From Paenisporosarcina sp050269735 (GTDB lineage: Bacteria > Bacillota > Bacilli > Bacillales_A > Planococcaceae): 64,000 nt of DNA. The notes below the pieces were generated by a model. It made no database searches. It saw only the letters and a list, made by a program, of their open reading frames with translations, and was not told where the DNA came from. The position numbers were made by a program, and so were the translations under genes. The stretch spans positions 166,904 to 230,903 of the forward strand of contig NZ_JBNNIX010000004.1 of the NCBI RefSeq assembly GCF_050269735.1, read 5' to 3'. Below are positions 33,108-40,535 of this stretch, one piece after another (within the stretch, counting starts at the first letter, position 1; each line of letters begins with the position of its first letter).

Positions 33108-35014
33108 TATATGTTTCGATTGAGTAGACGCAAACTATTCAGAATCACGAGAATCGTACTGCCTTCGTGCCCAATGACACCTAAAGGTAAATTGATGACT
33201 TGAAAGAAATTGCTGATAATTAAGATGAAAATAACCGTAATTGAGAAGAAGACATTTTGCTTAACAATTCGATTCATTTTACGGGACAACTGGATCGCAT
33301 AATTAATCCGAGCTAATTCATTTTTCATCAGAACAACATCGGCAGTTTCCAGTGCAACGTCCGTTCCTTCACCCATAGCAATTCCTGTTGTGGCAGTTGC
33401 CAAAGCAGGGGCGTCATTGATGCCGTCGCCAACCATTCCGACATTCCCGTATTTTGAGAGAAGTTCTTTCATATGGCTTACTTTTGTTTCAGGCAAACAT
33501 TCCGCAATATAATGGTCCACTCCCGCGTCCTCTGCAATCACTTTGGCAGTTCGTTCATTGTCGCCCGTCAGCATGATGGTATAAACGCCTGATTCACGTA
33601 ATAAAGTGTTGGCTTCCTTCGCTTCTAACCGAACTTGGTCTCTTAATGCTGCAATGGCAATGATTCCATCGTCATCAGCAGCAAAAACGACGGTCTTTCC
33701 TTGGTTGGCCAAGATGGAGGATATGCCATCATGAAATTCATTCGCTACATCGGTGCCGACGAAACTCGGTTTTCCAATCTTCCATTCCATTGAGCCGACC
33801 ATAGCTTTTATACCCCAACCAGGCACATCTTTCATATTTGAAATGGGGGATGTAACGATTCCCTGATCTAAAGCAAATTTAGTAAATGCCTGTGCAAGTG
33901 GATGTGTTGATTGTGATTCAATACTTGCCCAAGTCGTAAGGACTGAAATGTCATCCATTCCATCACGAACAATAAAATCGGTAACTTCGGGTTTTCCTTG
34001 CGTAAGTGTCCCCGTTTTATCAAGTGCAATTGCTTTCATGGAACCGACATTTTCTAAATGCACGCCGCCTTTAAATAACAATCCATTTTTCGCACCGTTG
34101 GAAATGGCCGAAAGGGTTGCTGGCATTATTGAAGCAACTAGTGCACAAGGGGAGGCCACGACAAGCAATACCATAGCCCGGTAAATAGTCGTTGTCCAAT
34201 CCCAGTCAAATAGAAAGTGGGGAAGAAACATCATAATTCCCACAGATATTAGAACGATTTTTACGTATCTTCCCTCAAACTTCTCAATAAATTGCTGAGC
34301 TGGTGATTTTTCGCTTTGTGCCGACTGTACAAGTTCAATAATTTTTTGGACGAGCGATTCACTGCTTGATTTGTTCATTTCGATAGTCAGAACACCATCT
34401 AAATTAACGGTACCGGCAAATAAATTGTCGCCAGCATGTTTTGATACTGGAATGGATTCCCCACTGATTGCGGCTTCATCAACCGAAGAATTTCCATTAA
34501 TAATTATGCTGTCTACGGGAATTCGTTCACCAGGTTTAACAAGTAGTCGGTTTCCAATTTGCAAGTCTTTAACAGCAACCCGCTTGGATTGACCGTTTGC
34601 ATCCAGAAGCCATGCTTCTTCAGGTTGTAACTTCATTAATGCAGTTAATTCGCGTTGGCTTTTATTCATCGTGTACGTTTCCAATGCGCCACTTAATGCG
34701 AAAATGAAAATAAGGACAGCGCCTTCGGTCCAATAGCCTATAATCGATGAGCCAATTGCGGCAAAAATCATTAGGAGCTCAACGTTTAATTCTTTCTGGC
34801 GAACGGTGTGTAAAATGCCTTCCTTAGCCTTTGCATACCCGCCAATCAAAAAAGCGATTAAATACAAAGATATGGATAGGGAACTTTCCTCACCTTTACC
34901 AACAAACCAAGCGATTACAATCAGTAAACCAGATAGAAGTGCTGCAATTAATTCGGCATGTGGCTTAATCCGACTGGTCAATATCGTTGAAATATTGTGT
35001 TCTATTGCTTCCAT
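33107..35014 (-). CDS. P1B-4-type metal-transporting ATPase, PfeT/ZosA-like
   Basis: Heavy-metal P-type ATPase of 635 residues without an N-terminal metal-binding domain. Motifs: GESIPVSK actuator loop (TGE-type), the membrane metal site ASPCALVAS in helix 6, the phosphorylation site DKTGTLTQGKPE, MLTGDNERT, MVGDGINDAPALATA, and the terminal-helix motif HEGSTILVILNSLRLL. SPC plus HEGxT is the P1B-4 signature; B. subtilis PfeT (formerly ZosA) is a Fe(II) efflux pump of this class under PerR. An exact PerR box stands in the promoter here, supporting ferrous iron export during peroxide stress. AGGAGG precedes the ATG. Confidence 0.9.
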   Translation of the reverse strand: MEAIEHNISTILTSRIKPHAELIAALLSGLLIVIAWFVGKGEESSLSISLYLIAFLIGGYAKAKEGILHTVRQKELNVELLMIFAAIGSSIIGYWTEGAVLIFIFALSGALETYTMNKSQRELTALMKLQPEEAWLLDANGQSKRVAVKDLQIGNRLLVKPGERIPVDSIIINGNSSVDEAAISGESIPVSKHAGDNLFAGTVNLDGVLTIEMNKSSSESLVQKIIELVQSAQSEKSPAQQFIEKFEGRYVKIVLISVGIMMFLPHFLFDWDWTTTIYRAMVLLVVASPCALVASIMPATLSAISNGAKNGLLFKGGVHLENVGSMKAIALDKTGTLTQGKPEVTDFIVRDGMDDISVLTTWASIESQSTHPLAQAFTKFALDQGIVTSPISNMKDVPGWGIKAMVGSMEWKIGKPSFVGTDVANEFHDGISSILANQGKTVVFAADDDGIIAIAALRDQVRLEAKEANTLLRESGVYTIMLTGDNERTAKVIAEDAGVDHYIAECLPETKVSHMKELLSKYGNVGMVGDGINDAPALATATTGIAMGEGTDVALETADVVLMKNELARINYAIQLSRKMNRIVKQNVFFSITVIFILIISNFFQVINLPLGVIGHEGSTILVILNSLRLLNRNI

Positions 35015-35069
35015 TTACATTCCTCCTGATAATGAAATTCAATATCACAGTCCCTAAAATGTACGAAAA

Positions 35070-35096
35070 GCTGGCACTCCCATAGGGAATACCAGC
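35070..35096 (-). terminator. Leader hairpin before the metal ATPase (possible attenuator)
   Basis: On the minus strand GCTGGTATTCCC pairs with GGGAGTGCCAGC (two G-U/mismatch positions) over a 3-base loop, then TTTT. It lies between the PerR-box promoter and the ATPase start, so it could end fumarase read-through or attenuate the ATPase. Confidence 0.65.
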
Positions 35097-35118
35097 ATTT
35101 ATTAGAATATTTATTAAT

Positions 35119-35133
35119 TTATAATCATTATAA
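35119..35133 (-). promoter_or_regulatory. PerR box in the metal ATPase promoter
   Basis: TTATAATCATTATAA matches the PerR consensus TTATAATnATTATAA at every defined position. It overlaps the -10 TATAAT of the promoter below. PerR is encoded at 61769 in the same window. Confidence 0.9.
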
Positions 35134-35156
35134 CATAGAGGTTTGCAAACGGGCAA
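35127..35156 (-). promoter_or_regulatory. Sigma-A promoter of the metal ATPase
   Basis: On the minus strand TTGCCC (35156-35151), 18-bp spacer, TATAAT (35132-35127). The spacer contains the perfect palindrome GTTTGCAAAC (35141-35150). Start of transcription is expected about 110 bp before the start codon. Confidence 0.7.
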
Positions 35157-35165
35157 TCAAATGAA

Positions 35166-36707
35166 TTATTTATATACAGGATCGCTATATTGAGCTAATT
35201 TTTCAAGTGATGATTTGTCCACATCAGCATGTAAGCTGTTGCCATGCGAATCCATTGTTACAACTGCTGTAAAGTCTTCTACGCGTAAATGCCACATTGC
35301 TTCAGGAATTCCGAACTGCATTAAATCAACGCCTTCTACGCCTTTTATACAATCCGCATAGTATTGAGCAGCTCCACCGATTGCATTTAAATATACGCCA
35401 CCGTGTTCATTAAGTGCTTCAAGCGTTTTTGGACCCATGCCGCCTTTACCCATTACAGCGCGGATACCAAATTTCTTCATGATATCGCCTTGATAAGGCT
35501 CTTCTCGAATGGAAGTAGTCGGACCAGCGGCTTTAATATGCCATTTTCCTTCGTCGTCTTTCAAAACAACCGGACCACAGTGATAAATAATCTGGCCATT
35601 CAGGTCCAGTGGAGCATCATTTTCAGATAAATATTTATGGATTGCGTCACGGCCTGTATACATCATGCCGCTGATTTTTACAACATCGCCGACTTTTAAC
35701 TGGCGAATTTCTTCTTCACTGATAGGCGCACGCAATTCCACAATACGAGAAGCTGCTTCTTCAGCAGACTGGTCTGCACCTTGGTCTTTGAACTCAACTT
35801 TTTCGCCTTCTTGGTATTGCCATTCGTTGATTTCACCAGTTGAAGGGTTAATGTTAATCGCCAGACGACGGTAAGCCCAACAGTTGTAAGCTACGGAAAC
35901 AAAGAAACTTGCCGGGATACGGTGCATGACACCAATCTTACAACCTAGTAAAGTAGCTTCTCCACCAAAGCCCATTGTGCCAATGCCAAGTGTATTGGCT
36001 TTTTCTACAATGTATTCCTCAAGTTCAGCCAATTGAGCGTTAGGATTCACATCTTCTACAGAACGGAATAATTGTTCTTTCGCTAAGTCATATCCAGAAG
36101 AACGGTCGCCGCCGATTCCGACACCAATGAATCCTGCTGAACACCCTTGACCTTGTGCTTGATAAACAGAGTGAAGAATACATTTGCGAATGCCATCCAG
36201 ATCACGTCCAGCTTTGCCGATTCCTTCAAGTTGAGCAGGAAGGCTGTACTGAATGTTTTTATTTTCACATCCGCCACCTTTTAGGATCAGCTTCATTTCT
36301 ATGTAATCTTTTTCCCATTGTTCAAACTTCACAACTGGTACACCTTCGCCCAAGTTATCGCCACTGTTTTCACCGGTTAAAGAATCTACTGCATTAGGAC
36401 GTAGTTTACCATTTTTCGTGGCGGTTACCATTGCACGTTTGATTGCCGCTTTTATTTCGAGTTGGTTAACGCCAATTGGGGTTTTGATTTTAAAAGTAGG
36501 CAACCCAGTATCCTGACAGATAGGGGAAACGTTATCGTCCGCCATTTGAATATTGTTGGTAATTGTATCTAAACTCATCGCAGCGCGAGTGCCTGCATTT
36601 TCTGCTTCTTTTGCTTTACGGACTGCACGACGAACGTCTTTCGGTAAATTTGTTGACGTTTCAGTAATTAAATCATATATGCTTTTTTCCAATGTTTCTA
36701 AATACAT
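35166..36707 (-). CDS. fumA: Class I (4Fe-4S) fumarate hydratase
   Basis: TCA-cycle enzyme converting fumarate to malate, 513 residues, with both alpha and beta domains of class I fumarases in one chain. Cluster-ligating cysteines are in PICQDTGLPTF, GGGCENKN and QGCSAGFIGVG. The beta domain begins near LRAPISEEEIRQLKVGDVV, with GPTTSIREEPYQ and AVMGKGGMG. This oxygen- and iron-sensitive enzyme is next to a PerR-boxed iron exporter, a suggestive pairing. GAGAGGGG precedes the ATG. No strong terminator follows before the ATPase promoter. Confidence 0.94.
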   Translation of the reverse strand: MYLETLEKSIYDLITETSTNLPKDVRRAVRKAKEAENAGTRAAMSLDTITNNIQMADDNVSPICQDTGLPTFKIKTPIGVNQLEIKAAIKRAMVTATKNGKLRPNAVDSLTGENSGDNLGEGVPVVKFEQWEKDYIEMKLILKGGGCENKNIQYSLPAQLEGIGKAGRDLDGIRKCILHSVYQAQGQGCSAGFIGVGIGGDRSSGYDLAKEQLFRSVEDVNPNAQLAELEEYIVEKANTLGIGTMGFGGEATLLGCKIGVMHRIPASFFVSVAYNCWAYRRLAININPSTGEINEWQYQEGEKVEFKDQGADQSAEEAASRIVELRAPISEEEIRQLKVGDVVKISGMMYTGRDAIHKYLSENDAPLDLNGQIIYHCGPVVLKDDEGKWHIKAAGPTTSIREEPYQGDIMKKFGIRAVMGKGGMGPKTLEALNEHGGVYLNAIGGAAQYYADCIKGVEGVDLMQFGIPEAMWHLRVEDFTAVVTMDSHGNSLHADVDKSSLEKLAQYSDPVYK

Positions 36708-36813
36708 GTGTGTAGACCCCTCTCATACATTGCTTAGTCATAATTCCATTTTTCATTATACTCTTTTCGGTTGGCTAAAAAAAGGAGTGGGTATCGTTTG
36801 GAAAGGAGGGGAT

Positions 36814-37065
36814 TAAAATGATTTGTAAGATTGAATGGAAGGAAATTGTGTATGAATAGACAACAGAGATAGGGAAGCTCACATAAAGAAGGAAGAGGGG
36901 CTTGGATGAATTAATGCTAAAGAAGGTATTGGAGATCGAATGAAGTTGAAAAAAATGTGAATGGACGAAAAGAGTTCACGACTGGACGAAAATCGCTTCT
37001 GACTGGACGGAAAATGGGACTGACTGGACAGAAACAGATTCTGACTGGACAAAAAACGTTCGCGC
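36814..37065 (+). repeat. 21-bp phased degenerate array 3 (TGGAC family), largest
   Basis: Twelve 21-bp registers. The five rightmost (36961, 36982, 37003, 37024, 37045) are best preserved: ATGGACGAAAA, CTGGACGAAAA, CTGGACGGAAA, CTGGACAGAAA, CTGGACAAAAA; four of the five end in GA. Units at 36940, 36919, 36856, 36835 and 36814 keep register with weaker cores; 36877 and 36898 are poor. It fills most of the 428-bp gap between the fumA start and the SE1561 gene. A minus-strand frame through it reads as SSQ-containing heptads, but this follows from the 21-bp period. Confidence 0.88.
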
Positions 37066-37102
37066 AAGAACTAAAGCGGCTTTTCTAAATAGACATAAAA
37101 AA

Positions 37103-37130
37103 GAGAGTACCTATAATTAGGCACTCTCCG
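37103..37130 (-). terminator. Terminator of the SE1561-family gene
   Basis: On the minus strand GAGAGTGCCT / AGGTACTCTC around AATTAT, followed by T6. Confidence 0.88.
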
Positions 37131-37135
37131 TAAAA

Positions 37136-37321
37136 TCATTCTGGACGGTTTTTAAATTGTTCCATCTTTTCTTCTAAGTCGTCCATCATCGCAATCAAGC
37201 GATCAATATCTTCAAGTTCAGTCGTTTCTGGTTCAATTGAATCTAATACTTCTAAGAAAATGTGAAGGCGTTCTTTTAAGTATGTGACTTGTTGGTCTTT
37301 ATTTGAAATTGACTTGCCCAT
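37136..37321 (-). CDS. SE1561-family small protein
   Basis: 61-residue acidic helical protein. YLKERLHIFLEVLDSIEPETTELEDIDRLIAMMDDLEEKMEQF is the recognisable block of this small Bacillales family; the function is unknown. I start at the ATG 37321 (MGKSIS), with GAGGTGG upstream; the open frame begins three codons earlier. Short gene with its own terminator. Confidence 0.8.
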   Translation of the reverse strand: MGKSISNKDQQVTYLKERLHIFLEVLDSIEPETTELEDIDRLIAMMDDLEEKMEQFKNRPE

Positions 37322-37424
37322 GTGAGCCACCTCGCTTTACACTTACATCGTAGCCCATATGCCATGAATTTTCAACTGTCAGTAGGACTTAAGAGATATT
37401 TTAATATTTAATGTATTTTGAATA

Positions 37425-37642
37425 TTTACAAAAGTTAATTAACGTGTTAAAGTTAACTTACTTCAACAAGAGAGGGGAGGCCGTAGTGAATAGTCGAAAC
37501 CAATCAATCGGTTAGAAGGAGGGGGTTCGAACATTTCACCGGCACAATAGCCGTGAATCGATTTATGAATACTCAATTGGATATTAGTGATATTTAGAAG
37601 GCTCAGCCAATCATCTGTTCGCAGATCATCGACTGAGCCTTT
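37425..37642 (+). ncRNA. Orphan short transcription unit with structured RNA and mini-ORFs
   Basis: A possible promoter TTTACA (37425-37430), 17 bp, TAAAGT (37448-37453) is followed by GAGGGGAGG and a GTG-initiated 9-codon ORF (37486-37515), then AAGGAGGGGG. A hairpin TTCACCGGC/GCCGTGAA with a bulge follows (37535-37557), a 14-codon GTG ORF (37553-37597), and a strong terminator. I recognise no RNA family. It could be a small RNA, a dual leader peptide or a decayed gene. The 329-bp gap holds nothing else that I can name. Confidence 0.45.
37598..37642. terminator. Bidirectional terminator with an internal UUCG hairpin
   Basis: AAGGCTCAG / CTGAGCCTT outer stem and an inner ATCTG-TTCG-CAGAT hairpin. 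It closes the orphan unit on the plus strand and the OsmC gene on the minus strand. Confidence 0.88.
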
Positions 37643-37650
37643 GACATTGT

Positions 37651-38034
37651 CTATATAAGTTCAAACGTTTCCACGACTTCAATTGATTGGTCAACAGAAC
37701 GAACCATTGAACAATTTTTCTTCGTCAAGATCATTGCTTTTTCCACTTTTGCTTCTTCAAGTTGATTGCCTCTCAATTTGAAATGAATATGCACTTTTTC
37801 GAGCCGACTTGCTTCCTCGGGGTTGCGTAACACTTCCAATACTTCGATTTCCATATCCTCAATCGGCATGCGCATTTTCTCGCACACTTTTCGCAGGACT
37901 CCTCCACTACAACCTACAAGGGAAGATACCAATAATTGATATGGTCTAAATCCTTTTGTTTCATCACCCGAGATTGTTAATTTTCCAAACTCCAACTCTG
38001 TCTCTAAACCATGTTCTGTCATCACATATTTCAA
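37651..38034 (-). CDS. OsmC/Ohr-family protein
   Basis: 127 residues. The two redox-active cysteines of OsmC folds are present: SLVGCSGGVLRKVCEKM and KKNCSMVRSV. OsmC-family members reduce organic hydroperoxides or handle persulfides, depending on the subfamily; YhfA-like forms are uncharacterised. The start is a TTG at 38034, eight bases after AGGAGG. It is divergent from the MFS transporter (83 bp), which fits with a stress-related pair but does not prove it. Confidence 0.88.
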   Translation of the reverse strand: MKYVMTEHGLETELEFGKLTISGDETKGFRPYQLLVSSLVGCSGGVLRKVCEKMRMPIEDMEIEVLEVLRNPEEASRLEKVHIHFKLRGNQLEEAKVEKAMILTKKNCSMVRSVDQSIEVVETFELI

Positions 38035-38117
38035 CGCTAATCCCTCCTATATGATAGAATTGTACCGAAACTTGGTTGGAATGAACATGATTTCAACCCG
38101 TACGCAGGAGGTCCTTC

Positions 38118-39296
38118 ATGAATCAGTTTACAGCTTTAGAAAAAAGAAGATTTTGGATATTGGTGGTCATTGTTTCGATATCAGGCTTTTCCCAAGGAAT
38201 GTTGTTACCACTCATATCTGTCATTTTCGAACAAGATGGACTTTCTTCATCATTGAACGGCTTGAATGCAACCGGTCTATATATCGGAACGCTTTTAATT
38301 TCTCCGTTTATGGAACAGCCGCTTCGCAAATTTGGTTACAAGCCAGTTATCATGGTCGGTGGAATATTGGTTTTTATGTCATTGCTATTATTTCCATTAT
38401 GGAAAAGTGTAATTTTCTGGTTTATACTTCGATTATTTATTGGAATAGGGGACCATGCACTCCATTTTTCGACTCAAACATGGATAACCAGCTTTTCACC
38501 CCAACAACGCTTAGGACGTAATATCGCTTTGTACGGTTTGTCATTTGGGATTGGTTTCGCAGCAGGTCCTTTATTTTTACCGCTTGTCTCAATTTACGAA
38601 GGCTTGCCGTTTATCATATCAGGGATTTTATGTATGTTAGCATGGTCACTCGTCTTGTTCATCGATAATGATTTTCCTGGGCATATGCATGAAACATCCA
38701 CCATGCGAGGAACATGGGCACGCTTTGGCGCAACAATCGGTTTTGCATGGGTAGCTTTTATTCCTCCGTTTAGTTACGGCTTTTTGGAATCCAGTTTGCA
38801 TGCGATTTTCCCTGTTTATGCGCTTCGCAGTGATGTCAACGTATCCATGGTTTCCATCATATTAGCTGCATTTTCAACGGGAGGAATTCTATCACAGTTA
38901 CCTTTAGGTGCTCTGAGTGATCGAATCGGTAGAAAGAAAGTGGTGTTACTTTCGTTATTTGGCGGCGCATTTTCCTTTAGTTTAGCAGCGCTTTTAGAGA
39001 ATAATGTATTGACACTGATCGGTGCATTTTTACTTGCAGGATTATTCGTCGGCTCCACATTTTCACTTGGGATTTCTTACATGGCTGATATGACGCCTAA
39101 AGCCTTGTTGCCGACAGGAAATTTACTATGTGGCATTTTCTTCAGTATCGGGAGTTTAACTGGACCATTTTTGGGCGGAGTGTTTCTTGAATACTTTGAA
39201 GGCTTCAGCTTTTTATGGCTCATTGCCATATTTTTGTTAACATTAAGTATATTAAGTTTAGTAAAAACGAAAAAACAGCCTGTCCAATCGATTTGA
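38118..39296 (+). CDS. MFS transporter (drug efflux type)
   Basis: 392 residues with 12 predicted helices. The two half-repeats carry LGALSDRIGRKKVVLLS (loop 8-9 signature) and the equivalent loop 2-3 region after FMEQPLRKFGYKPVIMVGG, which is degenerate. This layout suits DHA1-type efflux carriers such as YttB/YfkF of B. subtilis. The substrate is unknown. ATG 38118 follows AGGAGG. Confidence 0.87.
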   Translation: MNQFTALEKRRFWILVVIVSISGFSQGMLLPLISVIFEQDGLSSSLNGLNATGLYIGTLLISPFMEQPLRKFGYKPVIMVGGILVFMSLLLFPLWKSVIFWFILRLFIGIGDHALHFSTQTWITSFSPQQRLGRNIALYGLSFGIGFAAGPLFLPLVSIYEGLPFIISGILCMLAWSLVLFIDNDFPGHMHETSTMRGTWARFGATIGFAWVAFIPPFSYGFLESSLHAIFPVYALRSDVNVSMVSIILAAFSTGGILSQLPLGALSDRIGRKKVVLLSLFGGAFSFSLAALLENNVLTLIGAFLLAGLFVGSTFSLGISYMADMTPKALLPTGNLLCGIFFSIGSLTGPFLGGVFLEYFEGFSFLWLIAIFLLTLSILSLVKTKKQPVQSI

Positions 39297-39317
39297 TATC
39301 GAAGGACAGGCTGTTTT
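39270..39317. terminator. Bidirectional terminator
   Basis: AAAACAGCCTGTCC / GGACAGGCTGTTTT around the MFS stop codon, between convergent genes. Confidence 0.9.
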
Positions 39318-39331
39318 CAGTTAGTAGGCCT

Positions 39332-40180
39332 TTATAGATCTTTTGCTTTAAACGTGTCACCGTCTTCAATTGTTCCTGCTTCATATCCTTTTTTGAACCA
39401 TTTCATGCGTTGCTCTGAAGTACCATGTGTAAAACTTTCCGGCACGACATAACCTTGCGTTTTCTTTTGAATATTATCATCGCCTACTGCACTTGCTGCT
39501 GTAATCGCTTCTTCGATATCTCCAACTTCTAAATATCCTTCGCCTTCTGCGTAATGGGCGAAAACGCCAGCATAATAATCGGCTTGCAACTCAAGTCGAA
39601 TTAAATATTGATTAAACTCTTCTTCGCTCATTTTATTGCGCAGTGCCATTACTTCTTTGTTTGTACCTAAAAGGGTTTGAACGTGGTGACCTACTTCATG
39701 GGCAACAACATAGGCCATTGCAAAGTCACCAGGGGCTTGGAATTTCTTATTCAATTCTTCATAGAAGCTTAAATCAATGTAAAGTTTATAATCTCCCAGA
39801 CAATAAAATGGTCCAACAGATGAGCCAGCAGCGCCACAAGCGGATTGGACTTGACCATTGTAAAGAACCATGACTGGTTCCTGGTATTCAGTCCCAGCCT
39901 CTTTGAAAAGCTCGCTCCAGACAGTTTCGGTATCTGCCAGAACTACGGAAACAAAGTCAGCCAGTTCTTTTTCCTGTTCGGTTTCTTCGTAAGTTCCAGT
40001 TTGGTTCGTATCGTTTCCTTGGATATTATTCAGAATGTCGCCAGGACCACCGCCACCTAATAACGTCATAATAATAACGATAACAAGACCAATTCCACCG
40101 CCGGCAATTCCTATTCCACCGGCACCCATTCCTCTGCGATCTTCAACATTCGCACTTTGCCCTCGACCTCTCCACTTCAT
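39332..40180 (-). CDS. YpfJ-family putative zinc metallopeptidase
   Basis: 282 residues, PF04228 type. Basic N-terminus MKWRGRGQSANVEDRRG, then one glycine-rich transmembrane helix (about 20-42). The large extracytoplasmic domain has CGAAGSSVGPFYCLGDYKLYIDLSFY and the zinc motif VAHEVGHHVQTLLG, then LELQADYYAGVFAHYAE, with the third ligand. A membrane-anchored neutral protease of unknown substrate. AGGAATTGCT precedes ATG 40180. Confidence 0.92.
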   Translation of the reverse strand: MKWRGRGQSANVEDRRGMGAGGIGIAGGGIGLVIVIIMTLLGGGGPGDILNNIQGNDTNQTGTYEETEQEKELADFVSVVLADTETVWSELFKEAGTEYQEPVMVLYNGQVQSACGAAGSSVGPFYCLGDYKLYIDLSFYEELNKKFQAPGDFAMAYVVAHEVGHHVQTLLGTNKEVMALRNKMSEEEFNQYLIRLELQADYYAGVFAHYAEGEGYLEVGDIEEAITAASAVGDDNIQKKTQGYVVPESFTHGTSEQRMKWFKKGYEAGTIEDGDTFKAKDL

Positions 40181-40284
40181 AGCAATTCCTCCATCTATCC
40201 AATTTAGCTTTTTTCTTTTTCGTAACTTATTGTCTTTATTCCCTAGAATGAAAAATAATAATCCTTCATTTTAAACAAAAAGAA

Positions 40285-40311
40285 AAAGCACGCTCAATTT
40301 GAGCATGCTTT
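40285..40311 (-). terminator. Terminator for rlmD, 225 bp past its stop
   Basis: AAAGCACGCTC / GAGCATGCTTT around AATTT. On the minus strand TTTTTCTTTTTG follows. The rlmD transcript would therefore carry the 21-bp array in its 3' untranslated region. Confidence 0.78.
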
Positions 40312-40387
40312 AATATGTCTAAGAATATCTTCTATCCTTCGCGGATAAATAAGCTTCTTGAAAAGATGTTTTTGAGGAGGAGTCGCT

Positions 40388-40530
40388 GCAAGTCAGAGTT
40401 AATTACATCCAGTCCCAGTCATCTTTACCGCAACCCCAATTAAATGGCTTCTAACCCCAGATATCCTCACTGCAACACCAATTAAATGCTATCCAACCCC
40501 ATATAAAACCGTTGCAACTCCAAATAACCT
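40388..40530 (-). repeat. 21-bp phased degenerate array 4 (CAACCCCA family)
   Basis: Units start at 40388, 40409, 40430, 40451, 40472, 40493 and 40514, all exactly 21 bp apart. Plus-strand cores: GCAAGTCAG, CCAGTCCCAG, GCAACCCCAATTAAA, CTAACCCCAGATA, GCAACACCAATTAAA, CCAACCCCATATAAA, GCAACTCCAAATA. Read on the minus strand each unit has TTGGGGTTG followed by variable bases and TTTAAT. The core differs from the TGGAC arrays but the period is the same. It is in the 355-bp gap between the YpfJ-family start and the rlmD stop. Confidence 0.85.
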
Positions 40531-40535
40531 ACAAG

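Noticed and set aside
36879..37067. 62-codon minus-strand ORF with SSQ heptads
   Set aside because: It coincides with the 21-bp array; a 21-bp period always gives seven-codon repeats in any open frame. No ribosome-binding site, and other arrays do not keep the same frame open.
37533..37550. ATT-initiated five-codon ORF after AAGGAGGGGG
   Set aside because: Spacing is acceptable, but AUU starts are very rare and five codons cannot be judged; kept only as part of the orphan unit.
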